Below, piece by piece: positions 1-9,622 of a stretch of DNA of 13,088 bases. The stretch is taken from NCBI GenBank assembly GCA_005881495.1, contig VBHI01000180.1, positions 1 to 13,088 of the forward strand, given 5' to 3'. The translations under genes were made by a program, and so were the position numbers. This DNA comes from Chloroflexota bacterium. Its GTDB lineage: Bacteria > Chloroflexota > Ktedonobacteria > Ktedonobacterales > Ktedonobacteraceae. Position 1 is the stretch's first letter. Each line of letters starts with the position of its first letter. Under the pieces are notes generated by a model that saw nothing but the letters and a program-made list of their open reading frames with translations, ran no database searches and had not been told where the DNA came from.

Positions 1-2843
<2,843 letters not shown>

Positions 2844-3116
2844 TCGCTTCTCTTTGCTTCCTTGCTTGCTTCTTCTTCCACCCACGCGCCACTTCTGCTT
2901 CTTCGAGTTGGTTGCCCTCGAACAAGCGGGGATCTCGCGATCCTGGCTCGCTCGTGGCATGTTTGTATGTGTTTGCTTGCTTGGTTGGAGTCGTACGCCT
3001 CGCGGCGTACGCTCTCTCTCCTCTGCTTCTCTCTTGCTCTCGGCAAAATTGAAGTAATTATACTTCTTCAGTTGTAAATGTGCTTTTTGTCTTGCTAGCA
3101 CCTGTTTGTACGGTGC
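2844..3116 (-). other. 23S rRNA leader region with two GCGA-loop hairpins
   Basis: This is the transcribed leader predicted between the putative promoter and the mature 23S 5' end; it contains no credible protein gene. On the RNA (minus) strand two perfect hairpins are capped by GCGA, a GNRA-type tetraloop: an 8-bp stem CGTACGCC/GGCGTACG at 2992-3011 and a 5-bp stem GGATC/GATCC at 2930-2943. A third stem, TTCGAG/CTCGAA with a 9-nt loop, lies at 2902-2922. The segment next to the mature 5' end (2844-2880) is strongly purine-rich on the RNA strand, with repeated GAAG and GCAA motifs. A purine-rich stretch also occurs at 3011-3040. Such leaders usually carry processing signals. The pairing partner would be downstream of the 23S 3' end, outside the window. 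No clear boxA antiterminator was found. Confidence 0.6.
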
Positions 3117-3122
3117 CGATGT

Positions 3123-3151
3123 AATATCCCACACTTTCGACGCTTTGTCAA
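3123..3151 (-). promoter_or_regulatory. Putative sigma70-type promoter of the 23S gene
   Basis: On the minus strand a perfect -35 hexamer TTGACA (3146-3151) is followed after 17 bp by GATATT (3123-3128), a 4/6 match to TATAAT. An A/T-rich stretch with a run of six A lies just upstream (about 3160-3178) and could act as an UP element. Transcription would start near 3116, giving a leader of about 270 nt. An rRNA gene with no 16S upstream needs its own promoter, and this is the best candidate in the gap. The -10 is imperfect, and start-site data are lacking. Confidence 0.55.
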
Positions 3152-3389
3152 CACTATTTCGACCAATTTTTTACCCTCTGATAAAATTAGCCAATATTAC
3201 AAGTAGAGGCAGAGGGCGAACTGGCCACATTCGTGACATTCGCTGCGCGTGAGATCAGCAGCGACATTGGCAACTAGCGGTTCTGCCGCAGGTAAGCAAT
3301 CGACCTTGGTGATGATACGTTTTGCCGTTAGACGAAGTAGTCTATCTATGATGAAAGATAACTTTCTCCAAGTATTTTAGGAGGGTTCA

Positions 3390-3674
3390 ATGCCGGCCAC
3401 GTTCAGTTACGCGAACATCTTGCACGCAGTAGGCCAGGTGCTAGATCAAATCGGTGTGAAGAGCATCGCAATTCATGAGGAAGAGGACGGCCTCTTCATT
3501 GAAGGTTTCGATAGTGAGGGCCAACTCCAGGTTCAAATGCGTTATGATATTGCCGCTCTATATGACCTGGTGTCTCGGTCAGAGGGTGCAGCAGAAGAGA
3601 GACATATTGCAGAAACGGAAGGTGTGCTCCATCGATTCTTAGCGAATCATGAGTTGGTTGGAGCTTCCCGTTAA
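3390..3674 (+). CDS. Conserved-looking small protein of unknown function, 94 aa
   Basis: I do not recognise a named family. The start is supported by AGGAGGG four bases before the ATG, and a terminator follows 35 bp after the stop, so this looks like a genuine single-gene unit. The protein is acidic, with no signal peptide, membrane segment or cysteine. By eye it starts with an amphipathic helix (about residues 6-22, YANILHAVGQVLDQIG), then two or three beta strands (24-52: KSIAIHEEEDGLFIEGFDSE and QLQVQMRY), then an acidic helical C-terminus. This alpha/beta layout suggests a small cytosolic binding or adaptor domain, but that is inference only. It is divergent from the 23S gene and convergent with the HxlR regulator. 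A weak promoter is possible: TATGAT at 3347-3352, with only TTGCCG 19 bp upstream. Confidence 0.8.
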   Translation: MPATFSYANILHAVGQVLDQIGVKSIAIHEEEDGLFIEGFDSEGQLQVQMRYDIAALYDLVSRSEGAAEERHIAETEGVLHRFLANHELVGASR

Positions 3675-3708
3675 TCTAGAAGTTGCTACTTGGGCAAATT
3701 AGTAAAAG

Positions 3709-3732
3709 AACCGGGGTTTTTCCCCGGTTTTT
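3709..3732. terminator. Rho-independent terminator, probably bidirectional
   Basis: A perfect 8-bp stem AACCGGGG/CCCCGGTT encloses a T5 loop. On the plus strand the GC core is followed by TTTTTA, fitting termination of the 94-aa gene. Read on the minus strand the stem is followed by TTCTTTT, so it could also end transcription of the convergent HxlR gene, whose stop codon is about 47 bp away. Confidence 0.85.
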
Positions 3733-3779
3733 ATGCAATAGGACGAAGTAGCAACGGTTACCCATGCATTTCATGTTTG

Positions 3780-4115
3780 TTATTCATTGCATAGCCAGCG
3801 TTTTCCATAGCTACGCATACTCTCAATCACATTGCAAAGGTCCCGTCCCTTCGTAGTTAGAGAATATTCCACACGAGGAGGCACCTCAGCAAATGTTTGT
3901 CGAAAGATGACGCCCTCTTCTTCTAGAGAGCGCAATCTCTCAGAAAGCGTCTTAGGGCTAATACCATGCAGAGAGCGTTCAAGTTGATTAAATCGTTTGA
4001 CACCAGAGGCCAAATCACGGATAATAAGCAATGTCCACTTGCCACTGATTATTTCAGCAGTACGAGCAATGGGACAAACAGTGTCATAGATGTGATTTGT
4101 TTTTACTAACGCCAT
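3780..4115 (-). CDS. HxlR-family winged-helix transcriptional regulator
   Basis: This 111-aa protein is the full length expected for a one-domain HxlR/MarR-like regulator, a cytosolic dimeric DNA-binding protein. The family signature is clear: CPIARTAEIISGKWTLLIIR (14-33), then FNQLERSLHGISPKTLSERL (residues 42-61, recognition-helix region), then the wing EVPPRVEYSLTTKGRDL. Cys14 sits where several HxlR members (HypR, YodB, CatR) carry a redox- or quinone-sensing cysteine; Cys93 and Cys109 are also present. Sensing of electrophiles or disulfide stress is therefore plausible but unproven. The ATG is preceded by only a weak AAAGAG ribosome site. It is divergent from the NYN gene and convergent with the 94-aa gene, so neither is an obvious partner. 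Autoregulation is suggested by dyad and direct repeats at its promoter. The target and ligand cannot be read from sequence. Confidence 0.93.
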   Translation of the reverse strand: MALVKTNHIYDTVCPIARTAEIISGKWTLLIIRDLASGVKRFNQLERSLHGISPKTLSERLRSLEEEGVIFRQTFAEVPPRVEYSLTTKGRDLCNVIESMRSYGKRWLCNE

Positions 4116-4139
4116 TGTAATATACTCTTTTGCAAGCCC

Positions 4140-4190
4140 TTTCTTAAGAAACTATATCATAAGTAGCAACGCAAAGTAAAGCGTAAAGCG
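4140..4190 (-). promoter_or_regulatory. Putative promoter and operator region of the HxlR regulator
   Basis: On the minus strand TTTACT (4175-4180, 4/6) and TATAGT (4151-4156, 5/6) are separated by 18 bp and could be the -35 and -10. A perfect 12-bp palindrome TTTCTTAAGAAA (4140-4151) abuts the -10 near the expected start site. A tandem direct repeat TAAAGCG-TAAAGCG (plus strand, 4177-4190) overlaps the -35. Either could be an operator for HxlR itself. The promoter call is moderate and the operator call is weaker. Confidence 0.4.
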
Positions 4191-4352
4191 CGGACCACTC
4201 GACTTTACCAATGAAGTATGATATGCTTGATCACAGTTGTAGGATATACTGTTCTAAAAACAGGTTAGCCTTTTTGCCAGTAGTATCTGAGCACCTGAAC
4301 AATTATCATAATTCTTGGCCTGCGCGGTTTCTCCCTATGAGAGGAGAAGATA

Positions 4353-5732
4353 ATGCCCGAAGATATTGCTTTATTCATCGATTTTGAGAACATTCGTTAC
4401 AGTATGTTGAATATCCAACGGCGGGAACCAGATCCACAGGAACTTATTGCGGTTGCCCGTCGCTATGGCACTGTTATGGTAGCCCGCGCCTATGCGGACT
4501 GGTCTAGACAGCCGGAGCCATTTAAGGGAAGCCTGACGGCAGCGATGATTGATCGCGTCGATTGTCCTGCGAAACAACGCGACCGTATCCGGATGGGGAC
4601 GGTTCATTATACAGGCAATCCTCCGACAGGTTCACTTGGTTCGCCAGCTATGCCCACCGAACAGGGAAGTGGTAGCTTCCCATCAGGTTCGCATACAGCG
4701 CGTCCATGGGCTGCTGGCTTGACAGGGGATTCTGGTCCACTTCCCATACTTAGCTCCCAAAATGTTGTTGATGGCTGGTCCCCATATCAAGATTCACCCA
4801 TACAGAACGATGCGGATGAAGGCATCTTGCCAGCGGACGAGCAACCGTTACCCGATGAGGGTTACGACGCGGCCGATTATCAACGAGGTGAAGCCTCCCG
4901 GCAAACCTTACCCTATCAGAATCCTCATGGTCAGACGAATCCATCCGGACCTTTGGGGCAGAGTAACACCGGTCCCCTCGGATATCCTAATGCTCAACAA
5001 ATCGGCAACACTGGTCATATGCCCGCCATCAGCTCAGGTGGATCGAACACCATCGTACAAAGCACCGTTGTCCAAAGCACCGTCGATTTAAATATGTTGA
5101 TGGATATTATCGAAACTGTATTTGACCGTCCAACCATATCTACATTCGTACTGATGACCGGTGATAAAGATTTCACTCGTATCAGTGCTCGCTTAAAGTT
5201 ACGTTTAAACAAAACTGTTATTGTTGTAGGAATACCAGGAACCGTCAGCCGAGATTTAATTAGCAGTGCGAATCAGTTCGTGCCGTTAGTCCCTGGTGGG
5301 AACACTGTTGGAATGGGCTTCCCTCCCAATACGGGGAGTGGATTTGGGCAAATGTCCTCTGGAAACACGGGAAGCATGCCTGCAATTTCCTATACAGCCT
5401 CTACAACTACCACTGCCCAACTTCCAGCTTACGGCAGTGGGACTCCGCCAATGGATGTTCTCGATCCACAATTTTTACAATTCCTTGATTATATCGATCG
5501 AAACTGGTCCTGGCGTACAATCATTGGCGTCTCTAATTTTATTGGAGACCCGGTGAATCCGAAAAATCGTTTTCGTGGTCGACTTACTCGCGAGTCAGCT
5601 CGGGAACTACTCAATACCTGTATTCAGCAAAGCATTCTGATTCTTCACACAGATCCAACTGGTGCGGAAGATCTACGGCTCAATCGCTCACATCCAGGTG
5701 TCGATGAAGTACTCAAGCAATTTGTGCGCTAG
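4353..5732 (+). CDS. NYN-domain (PIN-like, LabA/DUF88-type) protein with long insert and C-terminal domain, 459 aa
   Basis: The ATG is preceded by GAGGAGA seven bases upstream. The N-terminus ALFIDFENI (D10, N13) is the first strand and acidic site of a NYN/PIN-like nuclease fold. The second half of the fold appears much later: STVDLNMLMDIIETVF (D245), LMTGDKDFTRI (D271, D273), KTVIVVGIPG and SSANQFVPL, ending near residue 313. About 145 residues (roughly 88-232) rich in Gly, Ser, Pro, Asn and Gln interrupt the domain at the loop before the VD helix. A second flexible linker (314-366) precedes a compact C-terminal domain (about 368-459), possibly winged-helix-like. The motif GNTGxMPAIS occurs at 218-227 and 337-346. 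NYN proteins are predicted metal-dependent RNases or RNA-binding proteins; the acidic residues fit a nuclease, but activity and substrate are inferred. No signal peptide or membrane segment is seen. A strong hairpin follows the stop. Confidence 0.9.
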   Translation: MPEDIALFIDFENIRYSMLNIQRREPDPQELIAVARRYGTVMVARAYADWSRQPEPFKGSLTAAMIDRVDCPAKQRDRIRMGTVHYTGNPPTGSLGSPAMPTEQGSGSFPSGSHTARPWAAGLTGDSGPLPILSSQNVVDGWSPYQDSPIQNDADEGILPADEQPLPDEGYDAADYQRGEASRQTLPYQNPHGQTNPSGPLGQSNTGPLGYPNAQQIGNTGHMPAISSGGSNTIVQSTVVQSTVDLNMLMDIIETVFDRPTISTFVLMTGDKDFTRISARLKLRLNKTVIVVGIPGTVSRDLISSANQFVPLVPGGNTVGMGFPPNTGSGFGQMSSGNTGSMPAISYTASTTTTAQLPAYGSGTPPMDVLDPQFLQFLDYIDRNWSWRTIIGVSNFIGDPVNPKNRFRGRLTRESARELLNTCIQQSILILHTDPTGAEDLRLNRSHPGVDEVLKQFVR

Positions 5733-5750
5733 CTGAAAACAATCGCAGCT

Positions 5751-5787
5751 GAGGCCAGGCATCCAGGGGTTGCCTGGCCTCTTTCTT
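5751..5787 (+). terminator. Rho-independent terminator after the NYN gene
   Basis: A perfect 11-bp stem GAGGCCAGGCA/TGCCTGGCCTC (5751-5761 and 5771-5781) with a 9-nt loop is followed by TTTCTTT. It starts 18 bp after the NYN stop and ends about 25 bp before the next start codon. That leaves almost no room for a promoter for the downstream peptidase gene, so partial read-through may feed that gene. Confidence 0.85.
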
Positions 5788-5811
5788 TCGCCTTGACAAA
5801 GGAGTTTTCTC

Positions 5812-6876
5812 ATGGAAGAGTCTCGTATTGCCTTTTTACGGAGATTAATCGCTAGCCCAAGCCCATCGGGCTTCGAGCAACGCGCCCAGCAGGTTGTACG
5901 TGAAGAAGTGCGACACTATAGCGATGAACTACGCACTGATGTGCACGGCAACGTAATTGCGGCACTCAATCCGGATGGCAATCCTCGCGTAATGCTCACT
6001 GCCCATTGCGATGAGCTTGGATTTCTTGTTCGCTATATCGATGACAAAGGTTTTATCTATTTTGCGCCTATTGGTGGATTTGATCCTTCTACATTGCCTG
6101 GTGAACGAGTGTATATACATACTGCAAATGGCCCGATACTGGGAATTATTGGTCGCAAGCCGGTCCATCTACTGCAGAGCGATGAGCGTGGAAAGGCACC
6201 TAAACTGTCGGAGATGTGGATCGATATAGGTGTCAACAGCAAAGAGGAAGCACAAGCATTGGTCGCCATTGGCAGTGTCGCTACTCGCGCAGCTCAGCTT
6301 GAGACACTTCGTGGAGACGTGGTTGTCTCACGAGCGCTCGATGACAAATCCGGAGTGTTCACGGTCATTGAGGCGATGCGTCGTCTCTACGAGCAACGAG
6401 AAAAACTCAAAGCGGGCGTCTTCTTTGTCTCCGCAGTGCAGGAAGAGGTGGGGCTGCGTGGCGCCCGTACCAGCGCTTTTGGCGTCGATCCGCTTATCGC
6501 AGTCGCCGTTGATGTGACATTCACTTCTGATCACCCGCAAACTTCTAAACACGAGATCGGCGATATAGCGTTGAATGGTGGACCGGTGATTACTATTGGC
6601 GGACATATCAACCCGCGAATCTATCACATCCTGATAACGGCTGCTGAAGAGGCAGGAATAGCCTATCAGATCGACCCGCAGGCCTCGGGCACAGGCACGG
6701 ATACTGATGTGATCCAGGTGGCTCGCGCTGGCGTGGCCACGGGACTTGTCAGCATTCCCTGCCGCTACCTGCATACTGGCTCGGAAATTGTCTCCCTGAA
6801 AGACATTGACGAGATTGCAGAGCTGCTATCTCGTTTTGTTCTTGCGCTGGATGAGCAAACGAACGTGATTCCATAG
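5812..6876 (+). CDS. M42-family metallo-aminopeptidase (FrvX/YsdC/TET type)
   Basis: This 354-aa protein is the normal full length for M42 dinuclear-metal aminopeptidases, cytosolic enzymes that usually form dodecameric tetrahedral particles and trim N-terminal residues from peptides. The metal and catalytic residues line up with the family: H65 and D67 in TAHCDELGF, D177 in SRALDDKSG, the catalytic pair E211-E212 in AVQEEVG, D234 in AVDVTF, and H321 in YLHTGSE. Early residues SPSGFE match the usual M42 start. The ATG is preceded by AAAGGAG with a 7-nt gap. The gene lies 79 bp after the NYN gene across a strong hairpin and is convergent with the dha cluster, whose last stop is about 41 bp away. 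Substrate preference (glutamyl, leucyl or cellulase-like CelM annotations are all used in this family) cannot be decided from sequence. Confidence 0.95.
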   Translation: MEESRIAFLRRLIASPSPSGFEQRAQQVVREEVRHYSDELRTDVHGNVIAALNPDGNPRVMLTAHCDELGFLVRYIDDKGFIYFAPIGGFDPSTLPGERVYIHTANGPILGIIGRKPVHLLQSDERGKAPKLSEMWIDIGVNSKEEAQALVAIGSVATRAAQLETLRGDVVVSRALDDKSGVFTVIEAMRRLYEQREKLKAGVFFVSAVQEEVGLRGARTSAFGVDPLIAVAVDVTFTSDHPQTSKHEIGDIALNGGPVITIGGHINPRIYHILITAAEEAGIAYQIDPQASGTGTDTDVIQVARAGVATGLVSIPCRYLHTGSEIVSLKDIDEIAELLSRFVLALDEQTNVIP

Positions 6877-6882
6877 GTGACA

Positions 6883-6903
6883 GGGCAATCCCTTGTGGTC
6901 GCC
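6883..6903. repeat. Imperfect inverted repeat in a convergent gap, possible decayed copy of the interspersed repeat
   Basis: This is the 41-bp space between the convergent peptidase and PTS genes. On the minus strand GGCGACC (6897-6903) and GGATTGCCC (6883-6891) can pair imperfectly, including a G-U pair and one mismatch, around an ACAAG loop. The 12 bases GGCGACCACAAG also occur at 10314-10325 in the dhaK-dhaL repeat, which suggests common origin. It may also serve as a weak terminator, although no U-tract follows on either strand. Confidence 0.35.
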
Positions 6904-6917
6904 TTCTCAAAATGCGT

Positions 6918-9539
6918 TCAAAATTCATTGCATGCTTGTTCGACCTCAGCCACCGTCTTCATATGGAGAACTTTTTGGGCCAGGTCTGAAAGTTCCTGGG
7001 CCGATCGCCGATCAAGAGCAGCCCTGATCTTTGGTAGAGCTGTTGGGGTCATACTCAGTTCGTCGACACCCAACCCAACCAGCACTGGAGCAAGTAGAGG
7101 ATTGCCCGCTGTTTCTCCACACACCGCAACGGGTTTACCTGCTCGACGACCCGCTTCAGCTACCTGGGCAATCAGACGCAGCACGGCAGGCTGCATGGGA
7201 TTATAGAGATGAGTAACCGCAGCATTTGTGCGATCACAGGCCACGGTATATTGCAGCAGGTCGTTTGAGCCGATACTGAAGAAATCTGAAATTTCAGCAA
7301 GCTCCGGAGCCATCAGCGCTGCCGCAGGTACTTCCACCATAATACCAACAGGAACATGCGCCAGGTAGGAGGGGAGAGTGATCTGACGCTGTTGTAGTTG
7401 CTCGTATACGCGGTCTACAATGCCCCTTGCCATGATAAGCTCTTCAACAGTGGTAATCATGGGGAACATAATATGCAATTCTATCTCTGTTTCAGCAGCG
7501 GCCAGCAGGAGCGCACGGACTTGATCCTCAAGTAATGCCTGGTGTGCTAAAGAGATGCGAATGCCTCTCAATCCTAGCTGAGGATTGGCTTCAGTGGACA
7601 TCCCGATAACGGCATTGAGAGCAGGCATCGGTTTATCCGCTCCTGCATCAAGGGTTCTAACGACGACTGGTCCTCTGTTAGAGGCAGAATCAGGTCCTTT
7701 GAAAGCACGAAATACCTGTGCATACATGTTGCGCTGCTCAACTTCACCGGGAAGAGTAGAAACGGTAGCAAAGAGAAATTCCGTGCGCAGTAGACCTACG
7801 CCTTCAGCTCCCCACTGCCGCGCCGCCTCAGCTTCGGCCTCACTCCCGATATTTGCCAGAAGATAGATGCGCCGCCCGTTGATGTATACTTCTGCACGTT
7901 CTTGTTGCGCAGCTTTCTTGAGTGCCGTTCGTTGCTGCTGTTGTCGCGCCAGGCGCTGCACCAATTGTGTACGCACCTCTGCACTGGGACGATAGTACAA
8001 TAGACCGTTATCCGCATCCAGCCCCATTTCATCTCCAGAATGGATGAGCTGCATGACAGACTGATTCAGACCAGCAATGGCCGGGATACCGAGAGCTCGC
8101 GCTAAAATGGCAGCATGTGCTGTCGGCCCTCCCTGGGTGGTACAGATGCCTAGCACGGTTTCGGGCCGGAGCTGTGCGGTATCCGATGGGGTAAGGTCCT
8201 CGGCAAGCAGAATCACAGGCTGCTTCAACGCACTTAAGTTCTGTTTTACGAAGAGCTGCTCGCGTAAATGCTGAAGAGCACGGCTGATGGCATCGCGCAC
8301 ATCAACCGCACGCGCAGCTAACAAAGGGCTATCCAGGGCCTCCAGGGTTGTGGCTTCCTGTTCACCCACGAAGGCGAGTGCACTGGCGGCATCGATATGC
8401 TCTGCTTCAATGAGATGGAGCACGCCTTCAAGCAGGGCAGGGTCTTGCAGCATCAGTGCCTGTGCTTCGAATATCGCTGCATCACGTTGACCAATACTCT
8501 TCTCTAAACTTGTTGTTAATACGTGCAGCTCACTGGCAGTAGTGGATAAAGCGCTACGCAAGCGTTCCTGTTCAGAAACTACTTGTTCTGTAGAAATGGC
8601 CAGGCGTTCTACCTCACTTAAAGGAGGGCTACTTGAGGTATAAAGAAGAGCAGGGCCGGTGGCCACGCCAGGCGAAGTCGGCACACCCTGCCACACGTTC
8701 TGTACTTCCTGAGAGGCAGGCAAAGGCGTGGGAACGCTGAGAGCCTCTTGTACGCTAGTTTCTTGAGGATGCGTCTGCTCTGCTACTGCTACTTCAGGGG
8801 CTGTTTCATAGAAGTTGGCATGCACCAGTTCTCTCAGCGCCTTCAAAGCGGCCTCTGCCTCCTCTCCACTTGCGCGAAGAGTAATGGCATCGCCGTTGCG
8901 TATACCCAGCGAGAGCACTCCGATTATACTAGTGGCTTCTGCTTGCCGGCCGCGCCCGGTGACCTCTACCTGGGCACGAAAACGTCCCGCAGTCTGTACA
9001 AAAAGACTGGCTGGACGGGCATGTAAGCCCGAAGGATTGGTTAGAGTGAGTTGTTCCTCAAGAAAGCCTGGTTGTAGCGATGGAGAAGGAGGGGGAGCAG
9101 CTTCAACCGGTTCTTCCTGAGTTGCACTGAGGGGTTTCAATAGTTTCAGCTGTGCTACATTCGCTGTTTTTTCTGCTGCTTGCTTTACTTCTGCCAGGGT
9201 ACGACCAAGCGAAGCTTCGATGGCTGCCGCGACAGCACCCTCCACCAAAGGCGCAAAACTGAGCATAACGCGATGTTGTTGCTCGATATCTAGCATCTCC
9301 AGCACCATTTCGGCAGCCAGTATTGCGCTTCCTAAATCTAACAGGACAAGTACGCCATCTGGCCCCTCAACGGACTGAATTGCTGCAAGAATTTTATCGG
9401 CAGAAGTGCCGAGTATGTCATCTGCACCTCCTCCGGCCGCGGCAATGGGGGTCGCGCCCTGGGTCATTTGTCCAGCCAACTCTGCAACACCAGCGGCCAG
9501 TTGGGCGCTATGTGAAACGATTACCAGCCCTACAGTCAT
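6918..9539 (-). CDS. dhaM: DhaM-HPr-enzyme I fusion: PEP-dependent phosphoryl donor for dihydroxyacetone kinase
   Basis: This 873-aa cytosolic fusion carries three PTS modules. Residues 1-135 are DhaM (EIIA-Man-like), starting VGLVIVSHS with phospho-His10. A Pro-rich linker (143-157) leads to HPr (about 160-245), with NPSGLHARPASLF and phospho-His173. A second linker leads to a full enzyme I (about 282-873): GGPTAHAAILAR with phospho-His475, LLRTEFLF, RTLDAGADKPMP, GLRGIR, the PEP-site segment FFSIGSNDLLQYT, and the catalytic Cys807 in VCGETAG. Phosphate should flow PEP to EI to HPr to DhaM to DhaL-bound ADP. E. coli DhaM (about 472 aa) carries only a shortened EI; here EI has its PEP-binding half. 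The frame stays open to a GTG at 9608, but homology starts at the chosen ATG. An in-frame GTG two codons earlier (9545) is better spaced from AAAGG. The gene is last in the dha cluster. Confidence 0.95.
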   Translation of the reverse strand: MTVGLVIVSHSAQLAAGVAELAGQMTQGATPIAAAGGGADDILGTSADKILAAIQSVEGPDGVLVLLDLGSAILAAEMVLEMLDIEQQHRVMLSFAPLVEGAVAAAIEASLGRTLAEVKQAAEKTANVAQLKLLKPLSATQEEPVEAAPPPSPSLQPGFLEEQLTLTNPSGLHARPASLFVQTAGRFRAQVEVTGRGRQAEATSIIGVLSLGIRNGDAITLRASGEEAEAALKALRELVHANFYETAPEVAVAEQTHPQETSVQEALSVPTPLPASQEVQNVWQGVPTSPGVATGPALLYTSSSPPLSEVERLAISTEQVVSEQERLRSALSTTASELHVLTTSLEKSIGQRDAAIFEAQALMLQDPALLEGVLHLIEAEHIDAASALAFVGEQEATTLEALDSPLLAARAVDVRDAISRALQHLREQLFVKQNLSALKQPVILLAEDLTPSDTAQLRPETVLGICTTQGGPTAHAAILARALGIPAIAGLNQSVMQLIHSGDEMGLDADNGLLYYRPSAEVRTQLVQRLARQQQQRTALKKAAQQERAEVYINGRRIYLLANIGSEAEAEAARQWGAEGVGLLRTEFLFATVSTLPGEVEQRNMYAQVFRAFKGPDSASNRGPVVVRTLDAGADKPMPALNAVIGMSTEANPQLGLRGIRISLAHQALLEDQVRALLLAAAETEIELHIMFPMITTVEELIMARGIVDRVYEQLQQRQITLPSYLAHVPVGIMVEVPAAALMAPELAEISDFFSIGSNDLLQYTVACDRTNAAVTHLYNPMQPAVLRLIAQVAEAGRRAGKPVAVCGETAGNPLLAPVLVGLGVDELSMTPTALPKIRAALDRRSAQELSDLAQKVLHMKTVAEVEQACNEF

Positions 9540-9555
9540 AGTCACGTGTACCTTT

Positions 9556-9579
9556 GTAGAGAGATGTGTAGAGAGATGC
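9556..9579. repeat. 12-bp tandem duplication upstream of the dhaM fusion
   Basis: GTAGAGAGATGT at 9556-9567 is followed directly by GTAGAGAGATGC at 9568-9579 (11/12 identical). It lies in the 83-bp gap between dhaL and the fusion gene, just upstream of the ribosome-binding region. It would be translated only if the upstream GTG at 9608 were used. It looks like slippage; no function is evident. Confidence 0.7.
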
Positions 9580-9622
9580 CACGCTTTGAAAAAAATACGA
9601 CGTGGCACCCTACGCTATATCC

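Noticed and set aside
3057..3062. Perfect TATAAT on the minus strand upstream of the 23S gene
   Set aside because: It lies within a small palindrome (GAAGTA/TACTTC) and has no recognisable -35 at 16-18 bp; TTGACA-17-GATATT further upstream is the better promoter.
3181..3360. tRNA or small RNA gene in the gap between 23S and the 94-aa gene
   Set aside because: No cloverleaf arms or CCA-type end can be formed; only short weak hairpins such as GCGG/CCGC are seen.
5793..5798. TTGACA just before the M42 peptidase as a -35 element
   Set aside because: A -10 would have to fall inside the coding start (about 5816-5821, AGAGTC), which does not match.
6230..6774. Frames of 95 and 148 codons overlapping the M42 gene
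   Set aside because: They are shadows of the peptidase frame, which has complete catalytic motifs and a ribosome site.
9540..9608. N-terminal extension of the DhaM fusion from GTG 9608
   Set aside because: The 23 extra residues have no DhaM homology and include the 12-bp tandem duplication; DhaM homology begins at the ATG at 9539.
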